This document shows positions 7,446 through 16,598 of a DNA stretch of 20,164 bases, piece after piece. The stretch comes from an uncultured Lachnospiraceae bacterium. Lineage in GTDB: Bacteria > Bacillota > Clostridia > Lachnospirales > Lachnospiraceae. The translations under genes and the position numbers were made by a program. The notes under the pieces are model-generated. The model was given only the letters and a program-made list of their open reading frames with translations. It searched no databases and was not told where the DNA came from. Each line of letters begins with the position of its first letter. Within the stretch, counting starts at the first letter, position 1. The stretch covers positions 11,146 to 31,309 of the forward strand of contig CAJUMM010000031.1 in assembly GCA_910586955.1 (NCBI GenBank), in the 5' to 3' direction.

Positions 7446-9683
7446 TCAGCCCCGGACCTTTACCCCCTTTGTGTCCCGGGTACCGGCTTTTAACTTGTTC
7501 AATACCAGCTGCTTTTCTTTGTATGCCACGGTCTTCTCCTGTCCTGTCTGATAGAGATGAACGGCCAGAAGCTCGTCCCCCTCTCCCAGGCGCATGCCCC
7601 GGACGCCCAGGGCTCCCTTCTTCTTTTCCGGGATCTCCGAAAGGGCAAACCGCAGAAAGAAACCCTCTTTGCTCTGCAGCACCACCTGTTCGTTTCCCGT
7701 AAGGACGGCTGCACACAGAAGGGTATCCCCCTCCTGAAGCTTGGTGGCAGCCACCGTCCGTTTTCCGGTTTCAAACTCGCTGCCCTCCACCACCTTCAGC
7801 ATACCCAAAGCCGTTCCGAAAAGCAAACGCTTCTCCTTGATATCCTCCATACTGGCAATTCCCACCAGCTGCTCTTCGCTGCTGTTGTAGTTGCTGAAAT
7901 TGTCAATGGGAGCACCCTTATCCCGGAATCTTCCGAAGGGCAGATCCAGAACCTTGATGGTGTGCAGTTTCCCCGTGTCCGTAAAGACACAGATGCGCCC
8001 GGTATTCATACAGGAGAACACATACTTGTTCTCGCTGTCCGCAGCCTCTTTGTTCCGCTCATAGGCAGGCAGATCGATGGTCTTGGCGTATCCGAAGCGA
8101 TCCATCAGGAACATCACCGGCATCTCCTCCACCTTCTTCTCCTCAAAGACAATCTCCTGGGCATTTTCCACGGAGGTGCGCCTGGGCCTTGCATAAGCTT
8201 TTTTGATAGCGTCCATTTCCCGGACTATCACCTTGGTCATGCTGGCGTGATTTTCCAGAATGTCCTCATAGAGGGCAATGTTTTTCAGGGTTTTGGAATT
8301 TTCTTCCAATAAGGCCTGAATCTCCAGCCCGATAAGGCGGTAAAGGCGCATCTCCAGTATGGCGTCCGCCTGCCGCTCCGTAAAGCGAAGCTTTGACGCC
8401 CGCTTCCTGGAAGCTTCAGATTTAAAGCGGATAGCTCCCGTATCCCCAGCTGTCAGGCAGGCCTTGGCCTCTTTGATATTCTGGCTTCCCCGGAGAATTT
8501 CGATAATCAGGTCAATCACATCGCATGCTTTGATTAAGCCTTCCTGAATCTCCCGCTTTTCCTGCTCCTTGGCCAGAAGGGTCCGGTACTTCCGGGTGGC
8601 CAGCTCATACTGGAACTCAATGTAGTATTCCAGAATCTGTTTTAACCCCAGGGTCTCCGGCCGGCCATCGGCCACAGCCAGCATATTAACGCCAAAGGTA
8701 TCCTCAAGTCTGGTTTTCTTGTAGAGCATGTTCTTGAGGTTTTCCGTATCCGTGCCTTTCTTAAGCTCCAGCACAATGCGGATGCCCTCCTTGGAGGACT
8801 GGTTGGAAATGTCCGTAATCTCCGGTGCTTTGCGGGATTCCACCAGGGATGCTACGTCGTTTAAGAATTTCCCGATATTCGCCCCAACCATGGGATAGGG
8901 GATCTCCGTGATCACCAGCTGTTCCCTGCCGCCTTTTAATTTCTCCACCGCCACCCGGCCCCGGACCTTGATCTTTCCCACGCCTGTCTCGTAGATAGCG
9001 GGAAGCTCGTCTTTGTTGACCACAATGCCCCCGGTGGGGAAATCCGGTCCCGGCATAAGGGCAAGGAGTTTTTCCGTGGAGATCTCCGGGTTTTTCAGAT
9101 ACGCCTTGGCCGCATCGATCACCTCTCCCAGATTGTGGGGCGGGATGCTGGTAGCCATGCCTACGGCGATTCCGTCGGAGCCGTTGACCAGAAGATTGGG
9201 AAGGCGCACAGGAAGGACGGAGGGCTCTTTCTCGGTCTCGTCAAAGTTGGGCACAAAGTCTACGATATTTTTATCCAGATCCCCCAGAAAGGCCTCCTGG
9301 GTTACTTTCTGGAGCCTGGCCTCCGTGTAACGCATGGCCGCCGCCCCGTCTCCCTCAATGGATCCGAAATTTCCGTGGCCGTCCACCAGAGGCAGGCCTT
9401 TCTTAAATTCCTGGGCCATCACCACCAGGGCCTCATAGATTGAGCTGTCCCCATGGGGATGGTATTTACCCATGGTATCCCCCACGATACGGGCGCACTT
9501 CCGGTAAGGGCGGTCCCAGCGGATCCCCAGCTCGTACATGTCATAGAGGGTTCTTCTCTGCACCGGCTTCAGACCGTCCCGCACGTCCGGCAGGGCCCTG
9601 GCAATGATGACGCTCATGGCGTAGTCAATGTAGGATTTCTGCATGACGTCCGAGTATTCGGTGCGTATAATCTGTTCTTGCAT
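7446..9683 (-). CDS. parC: DNA topoisomerase IV subunit A (ParC-like)
   Basis: A 745-residue type IIA topoisomerase cleavage subunit, forming the DNA gate with ParE and decatenating daughter chromosomes. The catalytic tyrosine is Y119 in RYTEARL. The quinolone region reads HPHGDSSIYE with S80 and E84, the residues and numbers of Gram-positive ParC, both in the drug-sensitive state. The C-terminal beta-propeller region is short and lacks the GyrA box (QRRGGKG type); only a degenerate KKKGALG is seen. This argues for topoisomerase IV rather than gyrase. The start is the ATG at 9681-9683 with AGGAG nine bases upstream; a GTG two codons earlier is possible. It lies 21 bases after parE. A misnamed gyrase-like paralogue remains possible without seeing the genome's gyrA. 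Confidence 0.9.
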   Translation of the reverse strand: MQEQIIRTEYSDVMQKSYIDYAMSVIIARALPDVRDGLKPVQRRTLYDMYELGIRWDRPYRKCARIVGDTMGKYHPHGDSSIYEALVVMAQEFKKGLPLVDGHGNFGSIEGDGAAAMRYTEARLQKVTQEAFLGDLDKNIVDFVPNFDETEKEPSVLPVRLPNLLVNGSDGIAVGMATSIPPHNLGEVIDAAKAYLKNPEISTEKLLALMPGPDFPTGGIVVNKDELPAIYETGVGKIKVRGRVAVEKLKGGREQLVITEIPYPMVGANIGKFLNDVASLVESRKAPEITDISNQSSKEGIRIVLELKKGTDTENLKNMLYKKTRLEDTFGVNMLAVADGRPETLGLKQILEYYIEFQYELATRKYRTLLAKEQEKREIQEGLIKACDVIDLIIEILRGSQNIKEAKACLTAGDTGAIRFKSEASRKRASKLRFTERQADAILEMRLYRLIGLEIQALLEENSKTLKNIALYEDILENHASMTKVIVREMDAIKKAYARPRRTSVENAQEIVFEEKKVEEMPVMFLMDRFGYAKTIDLPAYERNKEAADSENKYVFSCMNTGRICVFTDTGKLHTIKVLDLPFGRFRDKGAPIDNFSNYNSSEEQLVGIASMEDIKEKRLLFGTALGMLKVVEGSEFETGKRTVAATKLQEGDTLLCAAVLTGNEQVVLQSKEGFFLRFALSEIPEKKKGALGVRGMRLGEGDELLAVHLYQTGQEKTVAYKEKQLVLNKLKAGTRDTKGVKVRG

Positions 9684-9704
9684 AATCACAATCTCCTGCT
9701 GTTT

Positions 9705-11627
<1,923 letters not shown>

Positions 11628-11665
11628 GTTCTTCTTCCTCGCTTCTATTATAAAACATACGGTTC

Positions 11666-11677
11666 GTACAGATGTTC
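11666..11677 (-). promoter_or_regulatory. Possible LexA (SOS) box before parE
   Basis: On the minus strand GAACATCTGTAC, close to the Gram-positive LexA core GAAC-N4-GTTC with one core mismatch (GTAC). It lies 10-20 bases downstream of the predicted transcription start, a position where a repressor could block. The parE-parC operon of Bacillus subtilis is, to my knowledge, in the LexA regulon, which makes the location suggestive. The match is imperfect and could be chance. Confidence 0.3.
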
Positions 11678-11693
11678 TAATCCCGACCAAGTT

Positions 11694-11722
11694 AGTATAA
11701 CACAAGATATGGTAGTTTGCAA
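11694..11722 (-). promoter_or_regulatory. Promoter of parE-parC operon
   Basis: On the minus strand, -35 TTGCAA (11717-11722), exactly 17 bases, then -10 TATACT (11694-11699). The hexamers and spacing are identical to those of the tRNA-Glu promoter in this window. The predicted start is near 11687, giving a leader of about 60 bases. A further TATAAT at 11647-11652 lacks a convincing -35. Confidence 0.7.
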
Positions 11723-11734
11723 AAGGTTTCTTCA

Positions 11735-12289
11735 TCAATTCCCATCAATTTCCCTGCCCAGTACATGAAGATACAGGCAGACCCCCAGGGTGATGAAAAC
11801 TTCCAGAAGGCTGGAGACAATGCCAATGCGCAAAAGCAGGAACACGCCTCCTGCCGCCAAGGTCCCCAGAATGCACCAGGAAGCGTAGAACCGCTCCCCC
11901 CGTATCCGCATCAGAACCACCAGAAACCGGAGCTGGGACAGCCCCAGGGAAACCGGAGCCAGAAAAGAGAGAACTACATGCAGCCGTGACAGACCGGGAA
12001 CCCGGTCCGGAAGATAAGGAAGCCCCACAGCGGTCACCAGCAAAAGCAAAGCGCCGTACAGTAAAAAGCGGGTCACCGGGTCCCGGCAGCCCGCCTGTTC
12101 CATCAGCCCCTCTGTGTACAGATAAAAATAGTTTCCTGTCAGAGCTCCCCATAAGAGAAATGCCGGGCGGCGGCCGCCCTGGTTTCCGATGACGGAAAAA
12201 TTGGCAGTCGTAAGGCCGTACCCGGCGGACAGAAAAAATGTCAGGGACAGCAAGAGCCCCAGAAAAATAAATTTCCATCGCCTTTGCAT
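11735..12289 (-). CDS. Membrane protein of unknown function
   Basis: I do not recognise the family. The 184-residue product is mostly hydrophobic, with about five or six membrane segments: roughly residues 7-25, 43-59, 73-92, 102-121, 137-156 and 158-176. There are short charged loops (PDRVPGLSR, RIRGER) and no signal peptide cleavage site or catalytic motif that I can see. The start ATG at 12287-12289 has AAAGGAG nine bases upstream. A second long frame covers the same strand (about 11745-12293), but it is Pro/Arg/Ser-rich without family features, and I read it as a shadow. The gene stands before the parE promoter in the same direction and divergent from the AT-rich ABC module; nothing in the context gives it a role. 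Confidence 0.7.
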   Translation of the reverse strand: MQRRWKFIFLGLLLSLTFFLSAGYGLTTANFSVIGNQGGRRPAFLLWGALTGNYFYLYTEGLMEQAGCRDPVTRFLLYGALLLLVTAVGLPYLPDRVPGLSRLHVVLSFLAPVSLGLSQLRFLVVLMRIRGERFYASWCILGTLAAGGVFLLLRIGIVSSLLEVFITLGVCLYLHVLGREIDGN

Positions 12290-12380
12290 ACAAAAAGACT
12301 CCTTTTACCGGATTGCTTCGTTCCTGGTCTTTAGTATGCGGAAGTTTGGGAAGTTTTATATCCTTTCAGGAATCCATTGG

Positions 12381-12409
12381 TTGATTTTTTGTTATCAAAA
12401 TGATAATAT
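12381..12409 (+). promoter_or_regulatory. Promoter and operator of the winged-helix regulator gene
   Basis: -35 TTGATT (12381-12386), 17 bases, -10 TAATAT (12404-12409). Inside the spacer and reaching into the -10 is the dyad TTATCA-AAA-TGATAA (12392-12406). The same arrangement, base for base in spacing, recurs before the ABC transporter genes at 13010-13038, so this is very probably the autoregulatory operator of the regulator encoded downstream. Confidence 0.65.
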
Positions 12410-12439
12410 TTTCATATAGGAAAATAGGGGGAACGAAAT

Positions 12440-12973
12440 ATGATCGATAAAATGATGGAGTGCATTACAAATCCGGTAAAATGCAAACTGCTGCTTGAAA
12501 TATATTCACAGGAGCGGGCAACCGCAAAACATTTATCGGATGTTCTTGGCGGCATTCCGCAGGCCACTTTATACCGTAATTTAAAAAAGATGGTAAATGA
12601 TGGCCTCTTGAAAGTGGTTGAAGAAACCCAGGTACGAGGTACCGTAGAAAGAACCTATGGGCTTGCATTTAACCCGAATCGTGATTTTGAAACCATATTA
12701 GCCCAAAACTCCGGTACCCTTTATATGCAGGTCTTCACCCAATATTTTCTTGGATTTGCGAAACAGTTTCAAAAGTATTGTAAATCGCCGGATATCAATA
12801 TCAAAAAAGATATGTCAGGATTATCTCTTTCACATCTTTATTTATCAGACGAAGAATTAACGGAGCTTATGAAGAATATTTCAACTATCCTTAAGACGGC
12901 AGAAAAAAACGAGCCAAACGCAGAACGGAAATTAAGGACCCTTGGGATAATCGTTACCCCGCCGGAAACTTAA
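12440..12973 (+). CDS. Winged-helix (HTH_20/ArsR-like) regulator of the ABC module
   Basis: A 177-residue DNA-binding protein. The first 80 residues form a winged helix: ITNPVKCKLLLEIYSQ, KHLSDVLGGIPQATLYRNLKK as the recognition region, and a wing with VEETQVRGTVERTYGL. The IPQATLYR and RGTVE..Y blocks are typical of HTH_20-type regulators often placed beside ABC-2 exporters. The C-terminal part (about 85-177) is probably a helical dimerisation or ligand domain, with no metal-binding cysteine cluster. The ATG at 12440 has AGGGGG upstream. Its own promoter contains the same dyad as the transporter promoter. Base composition is more AT-rich than in the flanking genes, like the two transporter genes, so the three probably travel together. 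Confidence 0.88.
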   Translation: MIDKMMECITNPVKCKLLLEIYSQERATAKHLSDVLGGIPQATLYRNLKKMVNDGLLKVVEETQVRGTVERTYGLAFNPNRDFETILAQNSGTLYMQVFTQYFLGFAKQFQKYCKSPDINIKKDMSGLSLSHLYLSDEELTELMKNISTILKTAEKNEPNAERKLRTLGIIVTPPET

Positions 12974-12978
12974 AATTT

Positions 12979-13010
12979 ACCGCTCCCTTAAAAATGGGAG
13001 CGGTTTCTAT
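12979..13010 (+). terminator. Probable terminator after the regulator gene
   Basis: A nine-pair stem, ACCGCTCCC (12979-12987) with GGGAGCGGT (12996-13004), has an eight-base A-rich loop and is followed by TTTCTATT. The T tract is interrupted, so termination may be partial. The -35 of the transporter promoter begins immediately after it. Confidence 0.6.
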
Positions 13011-13052
13011 TGACTTAATATTATCATTATGATAATATTATTAATATGATAA
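13010..13052 (+). promoter_or_regulatory. Promoter with tandem operators for the ABC transporter
   Basis: -35 TTGACT (13010-13015), 17 bases, -10 TAATAT (13033-13038). A perfect dyad TTATCA-TTA-TGATAA (13021-13035) lies over spacer and -10, in the same register as in the regulator's promoter. A second, one-mismatch copy, TTATTA-ATA-TGATAA (13038-13052), follows with centres 17 bases apart. Binding at these sites would block RNA polymerase, so repression relieved by an inducer is the simplest reading. Confidence 0.65.
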
Positions 13053-13099
13053 TAATATATCACAAACATAAAGCAGAGGAAACAAGGAGGAGGAATCGG

Positions 13100-13825
13100 A
13101 TGCAGGCAGTATTAGAAATCAAAAATTTTACAAAAGAATATTCCCAAGGAAAAAAGGCGGTTGATAACCTTTCCCTGTCCGTGATGCCCGGAGAGATTCA
13201 TGGATTTATCGGGCATAACGGAGCCGGAAAAACAACAACAATCCGGGCTGTTGTCGGTGTCATGGGTTTCCACCAGGGAGAAATTTTGATAGACGGGCAT
13301 TCTGTAAAAACCGAACCTGTTCCGTGCAAGCTGCTGACCGCATACATTCCCGACAACCCGGATTTGTACGACTATATAACAGGCATTCAATATCTGAATT
13401 ATATGGGGGATATGTTTTCCGTTGACAGGAAGCATCGGGAAGAACGGATAAAAAAGTATGCGGAACTTTTTGGTATCACGGATAGCCTGGGAAATCTGGT
13501 CAGCTCTTATTCTCATGGCATGAAACAAAAACTGGCTTTAACCGGGGCTTTTTTACATGAACCGAAGCTGCTTGTATTGGATGAACCCTTTGTGGGTCTT
13601 GACCCCGAAGCAGCTTTTCATCTGAAGCAAATCATGGGGGACTTGTGCAGTCAGGGAAGTGCGATATTTTTTTCCACCCATGTTTTGGATGTTGCAGAAA
13701 AGTTATGTGATAAAGTATCTATCATCAAGCAGGGAAAACTGATGATAAGCGGGACCATGGAGACAGTCCGCGGTTCCGGGAGCCTGGAAGATGTTTTTAT
13801 GGAGGTTGTGGAAAATGAAAAATAG
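13100..13825 (+). CDS. ABC transporter ATP-binding protein
   Basis: A 241-residue nucleotide-binding subunit on the inner face of the membrane, powering the permease encoded next. Walker A is GHNGAGKTT at 38-46, the signature is YSHGM at 136-140 (in place of LSGGQ), Walker B is LLVLDE at 156-161 followed by PFVGLDP, and the switch histidine is H193 in STHVLD. The Q-loop position reads YIPDNP, with Asp where many members have Gln; related exporter ATPases also vary there. The start is the ATG at 13100 with AAGGAGGAGGA upstream; the frame is open from 13046, but that would begin inside the operator. The gene overlaps the permease by 11 bases. The cargo is unknown; bacteriocin or drug self-protection is common for such modules but is not shown here. 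Confidence 0.93.
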   Translation: MQAVLEIKNFTKEYSQGKKAVDNLSLSVMPGEIHGFIGHNGAGKTTTIRAVVGVMGFHQGEILIDGHSVKTEPVPCKLLTAYIPDNPDLYDYITGIQYLNYMGDMFSVDRKHREERIKKYAELFGITDSLGNLVSSYSHGMKQKLALTGAFLHEPKLLVLDEPFVGLDPEAAFHLKQIMGDLCSQGSAIFFSTHVLDVAEKLCDKVSIIKQGKLMISGTMETVRGSGSLEDVFMEVVENEK

Positions 13826-15395
13826 GTATTTACTTCTTCTGAAAATGCAGCTTTACAGCTTGTTTGGCATTAACCGTATCCTCCATTCCCACAGCAAAAA
13901 AGAAAAACAGCGCAGTACGGCTTTGGGCGGGCTTGCAGTCCTCATAATTGGACTGATGATTACTTACAGCACCATGATCAGCATGAGTATGGTACATATG
14001 GGGGCTGTAAATAGTCTGCCCGTTATTTCCGCACTCATATGCTCTTTCATTACATTGATATTAACTTTCCTAAAAAGCTCCGGTGTATTGATTGGGCTTC
14101 GTGATTACGATATAGTGATGTCCCTTCCGGTGAAAAATTCCGAAGTGGTTTTAAGCCGGTTAACAATGGTTTATCTGGCCAACCTCTTCCTTAGCATGAT
14201 TGCAGTGCTTCCCTCTGTTGTAATTTTTGGGGCAAATGCAGAAACAGGGATTTCGGGAAACATGATATTTCTTCTTTCCTTTTTATTCCTGCCTGTCATT
14301 CCTATGATTATTTCTTTGGGACTTGGTGTTTTGATCTCTTTTGTTTCTTCCCGTTCAAAACACAAAAATATTCTTTCACTGGTATTAAGTACGCTGATTG
14401 TATTGCTGATTGTTGCAGCTTCTGCCAAAGCGCAGAACATGAATCCTGATGAACTTTTGAATATTGGGATTTTGTTTTCTAACATGGCAAGTAGACTCTA
14501 TCCACCGGCCGGGCTTATTTCAAAAGCAGTTGAACAACAAAACTGGCTGTACTTTTTAGCCTTTGCCGGAATATCCGTTTTCATCAGTGTCATGTTTACA
14601 GGGATAACGGCTTATTTTTACCAGAAGCTGAATACAGCAGCCTTTCATCCTTCCACTGCAAAATTTAAGGGAAATATGTTACAGGTTTCTTCTCCGTTTA
14701 AAGCAATGTATAAGCGGGAATTTAACCGATACTTTTCCTGCACCATTTATGCACTTAATTCTACGATTGGAATGGTGCTGCTGCTTGCCGCAGCCCTTCT
14801 GCTCCTGTTTATCAGCCCTGAAGCATTGGAACGGCAAAGCGGCATAACCGGTCTTAGCCAAATGCTAAGGCAGGTGCTTCCGTTAGTCATTGCGGTATTT
14901 GTCACTATGACCTCCACCGCTTCGGCATCCCTGTCCTTAGAGGGGAAAAACCGTTGGATCATGTGTTCCGTGCCGGTAAGAGCCATTGATATATTCAACT
15001 CTAAAATAGCAGTCAATCTAACCGTAATCTGTCCTTTTGTGCTGATAAGCGCTGCCTTGTCAGGCTTCAAACTGGGGATTTCACTCAAACAAGCCATTTT
15101 GCTATGTATCGTTCCAACGGCCTATGCCTGTTTCATATCCGTTTTGGGCATGTATCTCAACGTGAAATTCCCAAAGTATGACTGGACCAGTGAATATTAT
15201 GCGGTAAAAGGCGGCGCAATTTCTGTTCTGGCAACAATGGGCGCAGGAATGTTAAGCAGTGTAATCCCCCTGTCTGCCTGCATAGCCTTCCAAAATATCA
15301 GCAGTTTGATCATGACAGCAGTTTCTATTTTGTTATTGGCATTCTCTTTCCTGCTATACAAGCAGCTGCAGCAGTATCAACTTTATGAAATATGA
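13815..15395 (+). CDS. ABC-2-like transporter permease
   Basis: A 526-residue integral membrane protein with about ten to twelve hydrophobic segments, split by a longer hydrophilic stretch near the middle (around residues 275-310). The ATG at 13815 has GGAGG 10 bases upstream and lies inside the last codons of the ATPase gene, so the two subunits are translationally coupled and probably form one exporter. The first 40 residues contain a basic amphipathic stretch (HSHSKKEKQ) before the first membrane helix. The length is greater than that of simple ABC-2 permeases of about 250-380 residues, so one chain may supply the whole membrane domain, or it may pair as a homodimer. No extracellular domain or peptidase is visible. 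Substrate unknown. Confidence 0.85.
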   Translation: MKNRYLLLLKMQLYSLFGINRILHSHSKKEKQRSTALGGLAVLIIGLMITYSTMISMSMVHMGAVNSLPVISALICSFITLILTFLKSSGVLIGLRDYDIVMSLPVKNSEVVLSRLTMVYLANLFLSMIAVLPSVVIFGANAETGISGNMIFLLSFLFLPVIPMIISLGLGVLISFVSSRSKHKNILSLVLSTLIVLLIVAASAKAQNMNPDELLNIGILFSNMASRLYPPAGLISKAVEQQNWLYFLAFAGISVFISVMFTGITAYFYQKLNTAAFHPSTAKFKGNMLQVSSPFKAMYKREFNRYFSCTIYALNSTIGMVLLLAAALLLLFISPEALERQSGITGLSQMLRQVLPLVIAVFVTMTSTASASLSLEGKNRWIMCSVPVRAIDIFNSKIAVNLTVICPFVLISAALSGFKLGISLKQAILLCIVPTAYACFISVLGMYLNVKFPKYDWTSEYYAVKGGAISVLATMGAGMLSSVIPLSACIAFQNISSLIMTAVSILLLAFSFLLYKQLQQYQLYEI

Positions 15396-15420
15396 ATACA
15401 CTTTACACTTTCCTGCACAC

Positions 15421-15603
15421 TTGCGCCGCCATAAAACAGCCCGCAGGAAAACCGGAATCCCTGAAACCCCATTGAAAAGCGTCGGCACTTAACGAATGCA
15501 AGCGAAAGCGCAGCATGAGTTTAGTGCCGCTACGCTTTTCACTAAGCGAAAGCGGGGGTGGAAGGGAATCCGGTTTTCCTGCGGGCGTGGCCTTATACCG
15601 CAA
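15421..15603. repeat. Nested inverted-repeat (hairpin) element, possible MITE or structured RNA
   Basis: The gap between the permease and degV is filled by a long imperfect hairpin. The outer arms 15439-15462 and 15563-15586 match at 23 of 24 positions. The middle arms TGAAAAGCGT/ACGCTTTTCA (15473-15482/15532-15541) and CGGCACT/AGTGCCG (15483-15489/15523-15529) continue the stem. The tip TGC-AA-GC-GAAA-GC-GCA (15497-15512) would fold as a GNRA tetraloop on the plus strand. TTGCG (15421-15425) and CGCAA (15599-15603) may mark the ends. There is no U-tract, so it is not a normal terminator, and no obvious target duplication. AAGCGAAAGCG occurs twice within it. Confidence 0.6.
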
Positions 15604-15614
15604 CGTTATGTAAA

Positions 15615-16472
15615 TCAGTCCACATAAACCCCCGCCCCAATGGTCCCCGGCCCCACATGGCAGCAGATATTCAGAGGGAGCACCGCCATCTCAATCTCTT
15701 TCCCGGGAAACAGCTTCTGCATCTCCTCTTTCCATTCCAGGGCTTCCTCCCCGGCTCTTGCCTGGGCAATTCCGATGTGAATACTCTCGGCAGGATACTG
15801 GGCGGAAAAACGTTTATAATCCTCTGCCAGAAGTTCTTCCATAGCCTTCTTGGCCTTTTTCCTGCCCCGGACTTTCTCATGCAGTTCCAAGAGCCCGCCT
15901 TTTAGCTGGATAATGGGCTTGATGTTCAGAATATCCCCCGCCAGGGCTCCCGCTCCGCTGATACGGCCGCCTTTTTTTAAATATTTCAGGGACTCCACCG
16001 TAAGATAAATGGTAGCGTCCAGGGCTCTCTCTTCCAGCTTTTCTTTGATCTGGGCCGCATCCATTCCTGCCTCTGCCAGCTTTCTGGCATGGCGCACCAT
16101 GGAAACCTGGGTGAGGGAAATCCTTCTGCTGTCCACCACCTGCACCCGGCCGCCGTACTCTTCACTGACTGCCAGAGCCGCAGAGTATCCTCCGCTTAGG
16201 ACTTTAGACATGGGGACATGCAGCACCTGGTCATAAGATTTCAAAAGCTTCTCCCACAGCTCAATCATTTCCGCCGTGGAAGGCTGGGAAGTGCTCACCT
16301 GGGCGCCCTGATTCAGAGCGTCAAAAAATTCTTCCTCCGTCAGGGAAATTCCCTCCCTGCACTCCTGGCCGTCTACATAAAAAATCATAGGAAGGACCTG
16401 TATCCCATATTGTTGCGCATCCTCCGGGGAAATTCCGCTGTTGCTGTCCGTAACGATTGCGATCTTTTTCAT
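15615..16472 (-). CDS. DegV family fatty-acid-binding protein
   Basis: A 285-residue cytosolic protein of the DegV/FakB fold, which holds a fatty acid for phosphorylation by the kinase FakA. Family marks are TDSNSGIS near the start, the TSQPS loop (about residues 81-85) that contacts the lipid head group, SGGYSAA, YLKKGGRIS, NIKPI and the C-terminal HVGPGTIG. The length is typical. The ATG at 16470-16472 has AAGGAG about ten bases upstream. No fakA is in the window; as in many Firmicutes several DegV paralogues may share one kinase. It diverges from a TetR regulator, and its predicted -10 overlaps a TGTAACA motif that the regulator may recognise. Confidence 0.92.
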   Translation of the reverse strand: MKKIAIVTDSNSGISPEDAQQYGIQVLPMIFYVDGQECREGISLTEEEFFDALNQGAQVSTSQPSTAEMIELWEKLLKSYDQVLHVPMSKVLSGGYSAALAVSEEYGGRVQVVDSRRISLTQVSMVRHARKLAEAGMDAAQIKEKLEERALDATIYLTVESLKYLKKGGRISGAGALAGDILNIKPIIQLKGGLLELHEKVRGRKKAKKAMEELLAEDYKRFSAQYPAESIHIGIAQARAGEEALEWKEEMQKLFPGKEIEMAVLPLNICCHVGPGTIGAGVYVD

Positions 16473-16486
16473 TTATCGTATTCTCC

Positions 16487-16515
16487 TTGTCTTTTTTCAA
16501 ATAGTACGCTAAAAT
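16487..16515 (+). promoter_or_regulatory. Possible promoter of the TetR gene
   Basis: -35 TTGTCT (16487-16492), 17 bases, -10 TAAAAT (16510-16515). The predicted start is near 16522, leaving a leader of about 75 bases that holds the TGTNACA motifs. It overlaps the degV leader. Confidence 0.45.
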
Positions 16516-16520
16516 TTTAC

Positions 16521-16580
16521 TGTGACACATTGTAACATCCGGTTTCTTGGAATGCAACTCCAGGGAAGCCAACTGTTACA
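16521..16580. promoter_or_regulatory. TGTNACA motifs, candidate TetR operator
   Basis: Three 7-base palindromes of the form TGTNACA lie in the divergent gap: TGTGACA (16521-16527), TGTAACA (16531-16537) and TGTTACA (16574-16580). The last two sit in a wider inverted repeat TTGTAACA...TGTTACAA. The first two overlap the predicted start and -10 of degV. A TetR-type repressor encoded next door is the natural candidate binder. Confidence 0.4.
16529..16557 (-). promoter_or_regulatory. Promoter of degV
   Basis: On the minus strand, -35 TTGCAT (16552-16557), 17 bases, -10 TACAAT (16529-16534). The predicted start is near 16522. The -10 is shared with the TGTAACA motif. Confidence 0.55.
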
Positions 16581-16598
16581 AACATAGGAGGTTTGTTC

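Noticed and set aside
11628..11738. N-terminal extension of parE by 37 codons
   Set aside because: It would cross the promoter and lacks GHKL-family similarity; the ATG at 11625-11627 has a ribosome site and begins like other ParE/GyrB proteins.
11745..12293. Alternative 182-codon frame over the membrane protein gene on the same strand
   Set aside because: It lacks a good ribosome site, and its composition is irregular. The chosen frame has AAAGGAG at proper spacing and coherent membrane helices.
13046..13099. Upstream start for the ABC ATPase
   Set aside because: It would begin inside the operator. The ATG at 13100 has a near-perfect ribosome site.
15396..15614. The hairpin element as an ordinary bidirectional terminator
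   Set aside because: Neither side carries a T tract, and the nested arms are much longer than needed. It may still reduce read-through between the convergent genes.
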